From Echinococcus granulosus (lineage: Eukaryota; Platyhelminthes; Cestoda; Cyclophyllidea; Taeniidae), in contig NW_020170457.1 of the NCBI RefSeq assembly GCF_000524195.1, positions 65,686-129,685 on the forward strand: 64,000 bases of DNA. The letters are read 5' to 3'. The translations under genes were made by a program, and so were the position numbers. Below are positions 47,301 to 57,337 of the stretch, piece by piece. Below the pieces are notes generated by a model. That model worked only from the letters and a program-made list of their open reading frames with translations. It did no database searches and was not told where the DNA came from. The first letter of the stretch is position 1; every line of letters starts with the position of its first letter.

Positions 47301-50300
47301 GTGTGGACTACGTTGATTGATTTGAGGTAGTTGTTGTGAAGGCACAAAAGAAATCGGTGTATTCGCTGTTCAAACTGAGGAGGACTGAACTTCTCGAAGA
47401 CACTTTTCGCCCCCTCTTTTACCACTACACGCATTATCGAAAACAATTGTGCTTCCTCTCAACTTAGTTTCTCATGTGACCTATTCACGAGGGGTACTGG
47501 TCGCGTTTTCTTGGAAATCGCATGCAATTTGAACTTTTGAGGTGGTTTTGTTTCTGTGTTACTGCAGATCCTCTCGCGGATGATTCGTCAGCTGGAGGAG
47601 GCGGAGATGGATGTAACCGAGCTGGGTCAGGAGGAGTCGGCCTACCTGCGATTGGATTCCCTCAAGCGGGAGCATCTTGCGCTGTGGCGGCAGTTCTGCC
47701 GCCTTCGTGGCATCTCTCGCCACGCTGGAAGTCTTTCTCGTCTCCCCTTTCGATATTCCGGTGTGTTGAGTTTGACTTTTTCGCAGCATTTCCTTTTGTT
47801 TCACGCTTTTTGAATCAGTGGTCAGAAGTAGTTCCATTTTTTAGTCGTAAATTTTGCATAGGTGTTGCGCTTAGTGTGCTTCACCACTAGCGTCACGCAT
47901 ACGTGATACTGATTTTCTCAACTGAAGTCGCAGTTCCCACACTTAAGTCACACTCAGTTGAACAGAACTGAAATGAATTAGGAAGGAGAAGCAATAAAAG
48001 CAGTGGTCTATGTCTATTTTTTCTCCTGGAGTTTGGTAGCTAACGTGTGAAATTTTTATCTGCCCGACAGTGATATTTGACATGCTGTATGTGCGTGTAT
48101 AAGCCTGCAGCGCCCGGGTCCTGCTTGATGACATTATGACCTGTATGTAAAAGAGGGATGTTGACAGAAATACCGTATACCTCAGCGACGGCAATTTGGT
48201 GACCGAAACGTATGGGGTCTGAAGATCATGTGCAGTTTACTGGATCGTTTTGTTCTCAGACATTCCTGTGCTGCCCTTCTGCGTTGGCCATCACAACGCA
48301 GTGAGTGCTTTAAACTCCACCCTCCTCTAGCCAGGGGTGGTAGTCATCACATATATGTGAAGGCGAGAAGGCACTTGTTCACGTCACTGATTCACTACTT
48401 CACCTCCATTGTGTCTGAAGCTTTGTTGTCCTTATAAACTACATTGGGACCAGGTGGATTTCCTGCCTCTATGCTGCTCAAGGCTGGACACTGCTCCTTA
48501 ATGAGCGTATTTTTTGCCTGCTCTGGCTATTCGTGGGAGCATCTACTCAAGAGTAGAGCAATTTGATCCAAAATGAACTTTCAAGTAGCTTCATGGAACT
48601 AATATTCTGCTTCTCTTCTTTCTTACCTCATTATTATCGTTTCATTGCCCCCTGGCGGTCTATGTGGTGTCTATTTACCCAAGAAGAGCGTAGATGCTTT
48701 TAATTCATCCAAATACTGTGTAACTTCAGTTCTTACCTGACTTCTTGCAAAGCACGAGGTTGAGGTAATTGTCAAAGGTGTGTGTAGTTTCGATAAGCCT
48801 TCTCTGAGCCGTCTTCAAAAATTTATACGCTCACGGTAAATGCCGCCTTCTATAGCAGTTGGGGCCAAACTTCGATGCCTCCTTTTCTGGAAGCGAGTTC
48901 GCTTACCCCTTGCTACAAGTGTATTGTCCCAAGACATCCAAGAGGACGTTACAAGCGCATACCAAAGGGGTGAACCATTTATTATCTCCACAGAGAGGGG
49001 CTGAGAGGCTTTGGATGTGGCTCAGTGTCCATGTTCAAAAGGAAAACCGAAACTGCGATGAATAAAGGATCCAGGTAGTTAAATATTTAATTAAATACCG
49101 TTCTGCTGTCAGACATCTGGGACGCGGTGGTCCACCCTGGTGGCAGATGGGTTAAGGCACGTCCCAAAAAGTTGAAGCAAATTTTGATTAGGCTGTCGGT
49201 CTGCTTTTTAATTCTCGGCAAAATTGGCCCCAGTGACCCAGTCTGGAACTCTTTCTATCTGGGTGTGGTCTCTGTGATCCCTAGACTTCATTACCGATCA
49301 TTCTAGGCTGCCTTTTATTGGTTGTACTTGAGATTGAGACAGAAGAAGGATAAATGATTTCAAATCCTCTCTAGCTCATTCCAATTTTAATTGATTGTCT
49401 GTGTTTTTCATCTCATTTTTTCTACTAAGGATCTCGTTTCGCGGTGATTAATCAAGCGGTGGAGCGTCAAGTAAACGCCTCCCACGTCTTTCCTGACTAT
49501 GCGGACATCCACAAAGTGGTGGAAGAAAGCTCCATTCGCGAGAATCTCGGCTTGAGGCAAGTGCCGTACACTACTTGGACTACTAGGTGGGGCTAGTCTA
49601 GTCCACATACCCTTAACAGAGGGGGTAGGCAACAGTGCGTGGTGACGAGGGAGATCTTGTGTGAACGACGAATGCGTAAAATTCGGTCTTGTGGTTCTCT
49701 ACCTGTAGAGAAGACTTCATTCTCTGTGAGGTTTGCCTGGATGGTGTAAACGTTTCAAAGACGATGCTACTTGCGACTGTTAGTGACGATCTCAATCGTG
49801 CCGATCTTGGTTTCGATCACGCAGCACACTAGTCCTTATTTCCTGTTAGGGAATGCTCGTTCAGCGTGTAGAACGACCTTCTCGTCGTTGACGTTTAGCC
49901 GACGTAGAGTCTGTCCTTGTGAGCATAATCATTCACGAACATGTGCAACTTCGAGAGTTGAACGTGCACCGGTTATCAAGGCGGATGTGATGATGAAGGG
50001 GAGAAGACCGCCTTAGAATGTCATTATTAAGGCATACTGACAGGCCTTTCTGTAGAGAAGCTGCTTTAATAATTTCTCTTCGCCTTTCAGTGCCAGTACG
50101 ATTGCAACACTGGCTCGGGAAATCTTCACCGATGTGGGTGCCATCTTGAAACACCGTCGTGAGCGCGAGTTTCGACATGACTTTGGTTGCCATCTCACTG
50201 ACGAACAGGCCGAGTAAGTGCTTGAAGATGTGGAACTTGTGTGTTTGTTTGGGTTCCTCACTTTTCCATTGGCTGATGTAGAGGACCAATGGAAACCTCG

Positions 50301-52211
50301 AGGGACCATATTTGTGTTGTTATAGGAGCAGGATTGGTTTTGCTGATTGGTTGAGGTGAAAGAGGGATGCTATTGGCTGTCTATTTCCCTTTATCTTCTC
50401 TTTTTTTTCCGTTTCAATGACATTAGTGCTGATGAGGACCCTGCGTTGCACAGCGCAGAATTGCGACGTCGTCTGCTGGAAAATAGACGAATTGCCACGT
50501 CAAAAATTGAATCCGTAAGTTTGTGATCGCTTCCGTTGCTGGAAAAAGTTTTAATGTTGAGTGGCATATGCTTGAGCACACACGTTGTCATTGCCATGTG
50601 TGCTTAGCCAAGTCAGCATGTCAAAAATAAGTGACTCATGTTCTTTACTGGTTTCCGACAACTTGTTGTACCAAATCGTGTGTCCCAAATTGGTTGATTT
50701 GAAAGCGTTAAACTATATGCAAGATTTCTCTCCATGCGCAGAGCTGCACTTTTGAATATTTTTTGAGTGGTAGCAGTTTGGCAGTCTAAGTGCTAGTGCC
50801 CATTTGAAGACTGGAGCATGTGGTAGCGAGCGTGTTAAATTTAACCTGATGAGAAGCAAATTTGGCATCAAATTCGTTTGTGCTAATCTGCTTAAGTTGG
50901 TAAAGCTTGAATTTTGTGTTTTCAAACTCCAATGGAGTAATCACGATGTTCTTTGGATCTTTTTAAATATTTAATACATGTGATTATTGGGTCGAGTCGA
51001 GCCTGTCAGTTTAGTACCAATAAAATGGATTCAGTTCCAGCGGTATGGCACAGTAGTCCGCTTCCAGCGTGACTTATTACGAACTCTAGTAGTCATCACA
51101 CATCTTGTGCTTGGGTCAGCCCATTCCAGTTCAGCTCACACACCGTTGAACTAAACGTTTGTACAGTCTCTTGTGGCCGATATCTGTCCATATTAGAGGA
51201 TTTAAAGGATGGTGCCTTCTCACTCCGCGGTGCACTAGCATGTCCCAGCCTGACCATGCCTTTGTTAACTTGCCTGTGAACAGTGCAGACGTTTTGGCCG
51301 TTTGTACTTGCAATTTCCATCTTATGGAGCATCAAAGCAGCAGAAGTGTGTTGGTGAAGGGGAGTGGGCTGTCTTCGTGATGATCCTTTTGTTCTGACCA
51401 ATCTTTTAATGTCAGAGTTGCTTTGTAAAGGAATGAGTCCTGGCTCTAGTGTACATTAATTTGGAGAAAAACGCGCCACAAATTAACCTAATCAAGCATA
51501 AGTATTAGTTCTGTTGCTTAGCGCGCGCGTTTTACGAGAAGATGACGATTTCTGGTGAAGGTACGCAATCGTCCATCTTCCATCTAGGTAATCGCCAAGT
51601 ATTCACGACTGCAAGAAAGTCAAGAAAATCGCGAAGCCTCACGCCTATGTGAGAACAAAGACTCTCATGCAGCAACGGTTGATCTAGACGCTGTTGAGTT
51701 CGTCGACGTGGTAGAGGAGCCGGCAAGACTTCCCTCTTCTGAACCCTGCTCAAGCTTCTCTCAATCGGAGGAGATCCCAATGCCTATAAGTTCCCCAGAT
51801 GCAATCATTGAATCCCCAGTGTTTATGGATGACCTAGATCTAGATGTCGAGGAGCATCTTCCGCAGACTCAGGTGGAAATGGAGGTGGAGGTGCCTCCAG
51901 TTGAATGTCCTAGCACGCCTACATCAACGATTACAATCAGTGATGACGAAGACGAAGATGAACCACAGGTCGTATTTCGTGGGTATCCACCACCACCAAA
52001 AGACTTTCCTGCCATGCAAACACTGATGTCAGGAGACCGAATGTCTCTGCAACTGTCTTACGGTGGTTGTCTGGTGATATCCAGATCACAGCGACACGTT
52101 CTTCAACCAATTCCGACCATGGAGATGATTCGACAACAATGTCAGCAGCAGTGTCAGCGTCTGTTGTCACGGCCACCACGATCGGCTATGGGAAGCTTTA
52201 TCAGGCGTTGA
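44352..52211 (+). CDS. DAXX: DAXX histone H3.3-H4 chaperone (5' end unresolved)
   Basis: Exons are 44352-44576, 45291-45759, 46253-46344, 47568-47760, 49430-49556, 50091-50213, 50427-50514 and 51588-52211; phases close, giving 646 residues from the first certain exon. Exon 1 is the DAXX helical bundle: VIRKLTRKFFATSLEF and LLKRYIDRIRASPFQIYI align without gaps to human VVPFLYNRQQRAHSLF and ILSRVLSRARSRPAKLYV. Exons 3-8 carry the histone-binding domain: EMDVTELGQEESAYL, HVFPDYADIHKVVEESS, TDVGAILKHR, DFGCHLTDE, ATSKIESVIAKYSRLQE, each column-matched to human. The human protein deposits H3.3-H4 with ATRX at repetitive DNA and binds SUMO. Exon 2 supplies a long linker absent from human, ending near a nuclear-localisation-like GKPKRPRID. 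The last exon is acidic and contains a SUMO-interaction-like TITISDDEDED. The intron after 49556 has a GC donor. Confidence 0.9.
46345..47567 (+). other. DAXX intron between the two helices that open the histone-binding domain
   Basis: Donor GTGTAG and acceptor actgcag. Joining gives LQRRME followed by ILSRMIRQLEE, equal in length to human. The short open frames within it have no support. Confidence 0.65.
47761..49429 (+). other. Longest DAXX intron
   Basis: A 1669-nt intron with donor GTGTGT and acceptor tctactaag. No supported gene inside. Confidence 0.65.
49557..50090 (+). other. GC-AG intron in DAXX, 534 nt
   Basis: The exon ends GGCTTGAG, the donor is GCAAGT and the acceptor is cctttcag. 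Joining gives ENLGLSASTIATLAREIF, equal in length to human HSLGLPRQQLQLMAQDAF. The adjacent GT (CAAGTG) leaves the wrong phase. Confidence 0.78.
50515..51587 (+). other. DAXX intron before the last exon
   Basis: Donor GTAAGT, acceptor catctag. It cuts between KIES and VIAKYS. Nothing else is supported within it. Confidence 0.65.
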
Positions 52212-52639
52212 ATTTAGGCAGTGGATGTAGGGTTACAGTCTCTGTATAGTTCTTAATGTGTTTGTTTACTGCTTGGATGTGTACAATGAGAAAATGAAGT
52301 CTACCTGGTAAATTGTGACTTTTATCATCAAATGAAGGTGAGGTGATAGCGAGCCTAGGCTTGAATCGCTTCAATGAAAAACGGAAAAGTAGCTCATAAT
52401 TCTAAGAAAGCAGCAAGGAAGTGATGAACCAGTACCATGAACACTGTCGATCGCATCGAGTTGATTGATCACTTTGCTCTGGGATCGGTGCGCTCACCAC
52501 CACTGTACCACGACGCATCAGCAGGAGGGAGCCACAAGATCAACAAGATTGAAGAGTTGAAAATGCATTTATGCTGTCATCTTAGTTAACAACCCCTTCA
52601 ATGACGCAGATAAGCTTGTGTCCCATTTGCATTTATCGG
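52212..52639. other. Convergent 3' region between DAXX and KIFBP
   Basis: DAXX and KIFBP end tail to tail about 545 bp apart. I saw no plus-strand AATAAA for DAXX here and no other feature. Confidence 0.45.
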
Positions 52640-52645
52640 TTTATT
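52640..52645 (-). promoter_or_regulatory. Polyadenylation signal of KIFBP
   Basis: AATAAA on the minus strand, 112 nt beyond the KIFBP stop codon. Confidence 0.55.
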
Positions 52646-52756
52646 CGTCGGTTTAAATTTTTCGCCTCACTTCGTACACTGACAAGGCCATAAAGATACA
52701 AGTAGGAAAAAAGGGGTCAACAAACGAGCAAACTTGTTGTCATGATTTGCGCGTCT

Positions 52757-55700
52757 TCATGCATCCAACGGTGTTCTTGCAATCTGCCCTGCCAGCAGCT
52801 GTGTCATCTCCCGCGCAATCTCCACCTCTGGCATGTCCACCTTGTAGCCACTTCTCGCGTGCTTGTCCGCAATCTCCACCATCTTTTCGTACGCTTTCAT
52901 TGCCAAATTTAACTTTTCAACTCGATTCCTTGGGGCTCCAGCTACAATCGTCTTGGAGTGCAGTCGTGCCGAGTAGAAGTGAGCCATCTACGTCCACCAC
53001 GAAAATTAGTGCACATTGGAAGATGAAATGGAAATATGAGGGCTATTCAAAACGATCTGGGACTTGATTTTAAAATTTACTGAGTATGGCACCGTAGTGA
53101 CAATTCCACTCTATTACACACTAAAAGCTGATATGAATTTCATGGAAGCGCCTTTTGTCCTCACTGCTTATCAAGACGCGGTGACGAGTGAAGTTTCTTG
53201 TGGACGATGAAGATCTGTGTGAACATCTGTGAACATCTACAGCGACTGTGGTAAGGCATTCAAAGGGTGTGGACGTTTCCGAAATGATCGGTCGTGTAAT
53301 GCCTGATCCTGAAAACGTCGCTAAGGAAAGCACCTCTCACTCCTTGAAATACTGTTTTTAGTAGACCCCAAGTCCCGGTTTGAGTTGGGCACCTCATGAT
53401 GTTGTATGCGTTCAAGACCTTACCAGAACATGTGGAAGCCATTCTTCCTCGTATAAGTCCGGCTCTCTCTGATTTGCTGGTGTCAGAAAGGAGTCTAACA
53501 GCCGCTTATACATTTCCAGAGCTCTTAGACCCAATCCATTCACCTTTTTCGCTAGTTTCGATAGTTCAGCAACGATATTGGTGGAGGATAAAGAGGAAGT
53601 GGGAGATGTTCTTATTGTGGTTCTCTGGAGAAAGAAAAATAAGTACAAAGAATTTACGTCTGAAATCGATCTCCATTAGGTCAGCTAACCTTCATCTTCT
53701 CCTCATTCAAGTCTCGAAGAGCGGTTAATGCCTCGGCACATTCAGACATGATAGTGCGACAAGCTAACATGTAAAATCGTGGATTTAATTGAGCAAGAAG
53801 ATCCTCCAGAAGATCAACTCTTCGTTTCTGCATGCAGCACTAAAAGGGACCCATTGTTAAAGGAGCATCTTTACCATGATTACACTATAGCTGCGAGAAT
53901 GCTTAAAATGGGAAGAAATTAAGTTAGAAGGTAGTTGTGGTCATTTAAAATCAGATAGTCAATGAAATCTATCTGGTAACTCAATGTTTAACTGATGCTC
54001 ACAGCCGAGGTAGCTGGGAAATAAACTAAAATGATGAGTTGAAGGGAGGATTTGCTCTACCCTCCTCATTCCCGCCCAATTTAGCGTGGAATCTTCAGCG
54101 CTCAGACAACGACATGACAAGAACAAAGGGGTTTGCTCACCTTACGAGGAAGATCCGCTTCAAAAGTTGCCAGGAAGCCATATGCACTAGCGTGGGCTCT
54201 AATTAACTTAATGGCCTCCGTGCAACGTTCATCCAGCCGATAGTAAAGCAAAGCTTCGGAAAGCGATCTGCAAGTCCATCGGAATAGTCGTGCCGCAGCT
54301 GGATAGGCTTTCGGCATTATTGATAGTTCAGATATCATCGTCGTCAATCCTGTATCCTGGATGGGTTCACCGTAGGCTTCTTGCAATGCCTTAGTCGTGT
54401 CTTGATTAAAGAGATTGCCGTAGGATGGCGAGGTGTCAACGAGTTCTGGGTCGATCGTAAATCCTACAGTGTGAAGGGAATGAATAATAACGGACAGTAT
54501 CACAAAGGAAAGCAGGTCCCGTATGATAAAATTAAAGGAGGAATTGTGCTTATAACAATAACTTCATAGAAATATTTAGGTTATGCAAAAATGAGTCGAA
54601 ATTGTGGAAGGAATTTGGTGAGTATAATTTAAAAAAATTGATTTCAACTGCTGTTTATTGCAAATATTTTGGGGAAAAACTGACCAGCTAAGATGAGTTT
54701 TTCAAGATTTTATATAGGTAAGCACTTGTGATAAGGAAAATTAGCAACTTAATAACAAATAAATTATTATGCGTTTCCGAAAAGATAAGATTGCAATCTA
54801 CTGTACCTAAAACTCGGATTTCACTAAATTTAACCGCTATGTAAGCGGTAGTGGGACTAAAAATTGTGCCTTAAAATGGACCACACAATATTTTATTTTC
54901 AAGGTTATTAATGGATGTACTTTGGAAATGAAACTTAATCAACTTGCTTACTTACTTTTACGTATAGTACAACGTAAAAGTCTTCATACCAAAGTTAGCA
55001 AACCTATTAGTTGTTTGGACGCACACTTTTCCTTCGAAATTTGATTTGTGGCTAAATTTGACTTTATCTAAGTCGGTTTTAGCCTAGCAGGAAAGGGTTT
55101 TCAACAAAAGGTGTTATTTAATAAGAGCTAACAATACTTCTACTCACTTGAGCCGAGTATGACCTTGCTTCCTCCTTCTAAAAGTCCAAGAGAATACTCT
55201 GACGTCAGCCAGGAAATGTCAGCCCATAATTTTGTTCCATTTAGATTGTGGCCCAGGCCACTGCTATTCCCATTTTGAAAACTCTCACAGACCACTCTAC
55301 AAAAAGAGTCAACGTACACTGCATCTTCTACAGTCAAAGTAATAATTCCTCTGTATGCTTACGTTCTTGCCGTCATTAGGCATTCTAAAGCTTTTCCAAA
55401 TTCCTCAGTTTCGACATAGTATTCACTTAATGCTGCCGTATTATTTGCCCAGTCCTTCGGATCGAAACGTTGAAGGCTGCTGACAAGCCAATCAGACGGA
55501 GAGACTGCAACAGAGTCCCTCTTATTCACTCTAATCTCCTTCTGGTTCGCAACGCCATAGGTGCTGAGGAGATTATCCACCACTGGCGAGAATTGCAGCT
55601 GTCTCCGCAGAGTTTCCAGACAGAACTCTGCTGCTTTCTGCTTCTCTGATTTGTTTTCGTAAACCTATTTTCCCCAAAGACTTAGCCTTGAATGAGCACT

Positions 55701-56396
55701 TGCCTGTGCAAGCATAAACAGAGTAGTCGTGTAGCCCGTTTCAAACATTACTTCTTTTACTAGGCAATCTTGTTCGAGAAGAGTAGTCAGCATTGCAAGG
55801 GACTCCCAGCATTCCGGTCTCTCTGAATCATCAATCATAAGTTTGAACTTTTCGTAAATGCTCTTTGCTTTTTCAAGCCAAAACAGAGCAGATTGTTCTC
55901 CATCTTTAGCGTCCACTTCAGTGGCTACAGCCAAAGAATTGTAGACATATTGCAGTAGACCAGAAAACTTGAGTAAGTCTTCCCTTGTTTCCAAGTCCAC
56001 GCGAGATTCACAAAATTTAACAACTTCTAGAAGCCGGTTTCTAGCCTCAACACGTGGTTCTTCCGTTTCTATAAAGTTGTTTGCTAGCTTGGCAGTAAAA
56101 AAACCCCACAAAAGGGCAGCATCAAGGTTGCCCGTTGCAAGAAGGGCCTTAGCTTTATCAGCTTGAGCAATAAGAATTCCCCGAATTTTGTATTTGTTAG
56201 CGAAGATTGCTGAGGATTTCGGATCATTTGAAGGAGCGAATTCTAGCTGATAAAGCTCCTTAAATGATTTGGCAGCTTCAGTGTAAAAAGAATCCATCTT
56301 TTCATCCATACTTTGTCTAACGCAAATTTGAAGAGCATAGAGGTATACTGATGGACGGAACTTCTCACGGTTCTCGCAGTTATCAAGGGAAGCCAA
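52757..56396 (-). CDS. KIFBP: KIF-binding protein (kinesin regulator)
   Basis: Exons (transcript order) are 56396-55704, 55664-55363, 55296-55148, 54463-54141, 53839-53690, 53624-53424 and 52987-52757. Phases close and give about 683 codons (human 621 residues). Column-matched blocks are LFMLAQVYENKSEKQKAAEF (human LYYLAQVYQHLEMFEKAAHY), LETLRRQL (STLKRQL), MQKRRVDLLEDLLAQLNPRF (HKRRIAMLEPLTVDLNPQYY), ALEMYKRLLDSF (ALKYYQLFLDSL), and near the C-terminus AREMTQLLAGQ (SKEMVSLLPTK). The protein is an alpha-helical, TPR-like solenoid that clamps the motor domains of certain kinesins and blocks microtubule binding, acting in the cytosol in axonal transport and mitosis. The N-terminus is unresolved: the frame is open to about 56459 but has no ATG there, and the first in-frame Met is well inside the exon. 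A 41-nt candidate exon starting MSTKETS at 56523 does not join in phase. The 39-nt intron after 55704 has a GC donor. Confidence 0.93.
55665..55703 (-). other. 39-nt GC-AG micro-intron in KIFBP
   Basis: The exon ends GCACAG, the intron starts GCAAGT and ends aaaatag, and the next exon starts GTTTAC. Reading through would hit a stop or change frame. Removing exactly 39 nt gives a 30-column, gap-free match to human KIFBP. Confidence 0.85.
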
Positions 56397-57337
56397 TTTT
56401 AAAAAAGGTACTTTATTGGAAAGCCATTTGACGTGGTTAATAGGTATTAGCGTAGCTATTTAAACAACTAAAGGGAGCTTACGAAGGACAATGCAGGTCA
56501 ATGCTCGTTTCCTTGGTAGACATGCCCAAAGTCAGTCGACTAATGTCTTACTGATAGCGTGCGCAATGGCAGTGTCGGTGGTAGCAACGACCTTACAAAC
56601 TTTTTGATAAATTAAAACGAAATAATAAACTGGGCAAGCATATCTTTTTCAATATTACTGCAATAAAATGTAACTTTTAATTAATTTGATTTAGTAAATG
56701 CTGTTTTTATGGTAAATGGATGCTATGCACTTTTAGTGTGAGGGAGAACATTACAAAATAAACCGTGCTAATTAACTAATAAGCCTATTTTTTGTGCGTC
56801 AATAAAGATGGCTTTTTGCCACTTTAAGCAGTGTTTACACAAGATATGACAGCCAGATATATGTAAAAGGAGTCACTTTCTGTTAGTTTAGCTCTTAACT
56901 CTGTGTTCAAGTCTTCCCCTCAACATTTGATTTATAAAGCCGTTATGGAGGATATTTGTCATAGTCGATTGGTTAGCAATGCAAGCGCTTTCCTTTTTAA
57001 TTTGTGCTCATTTCCAGGGCAAGTTTTTGAATTTGCCTCTATGCTCCCATCATTTTCACCCTCTGATTATTTGATACAACGCTCAGTTTCCAGACTCTAG
57101 CAGTGCAAAAAAATGACATTTGTGGTTGGCTGCAAAAGCACAAAATAAAGGAATTGCCGAAACAGGTTACTGCAATTAGCCGTTATTACCAGTCATTTTA
57201 GTCGTATTTTTAGCAAGGAAGTAATTGAGAATTGCGGCGATGCTGTATTGTGAATTTGCCATTACACTTGTGCAAAAAATGCATATCGTGGATAAACGGT
57301 ATCTCCTGCGTATTCTTAGTACGTTAATGGAATCCCG
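56397..57337 (-). other. Upstream region of KIFBP
   Basis: This should contain the KIFBP promoter and any first exon. A short ATG-initiated frame at 56523-56483 ends in a good donor (GTAAGC), but no acceptor in the next exon restores the frame. The rest shows nothing I can support. Confidence 0.4.

Noticed and set aside
49600..50020. Possible zinc-finger-like or repeat relation between this DAXX intron and 53120-53330
   Set aside because: Only scattered short matches were visible by eye, and no C2H2 spacing could be confirmed.
55297..55362. 35-nt intron between KIFBP exons 3 and 4 using the acceptor near 55328
   Set aside because: That acceptor and the two next to it leave the wrong phase; the 66-nt version with acceptor ctttttgtag restores frame and the human spacing (ECLMTARTVVCESF).
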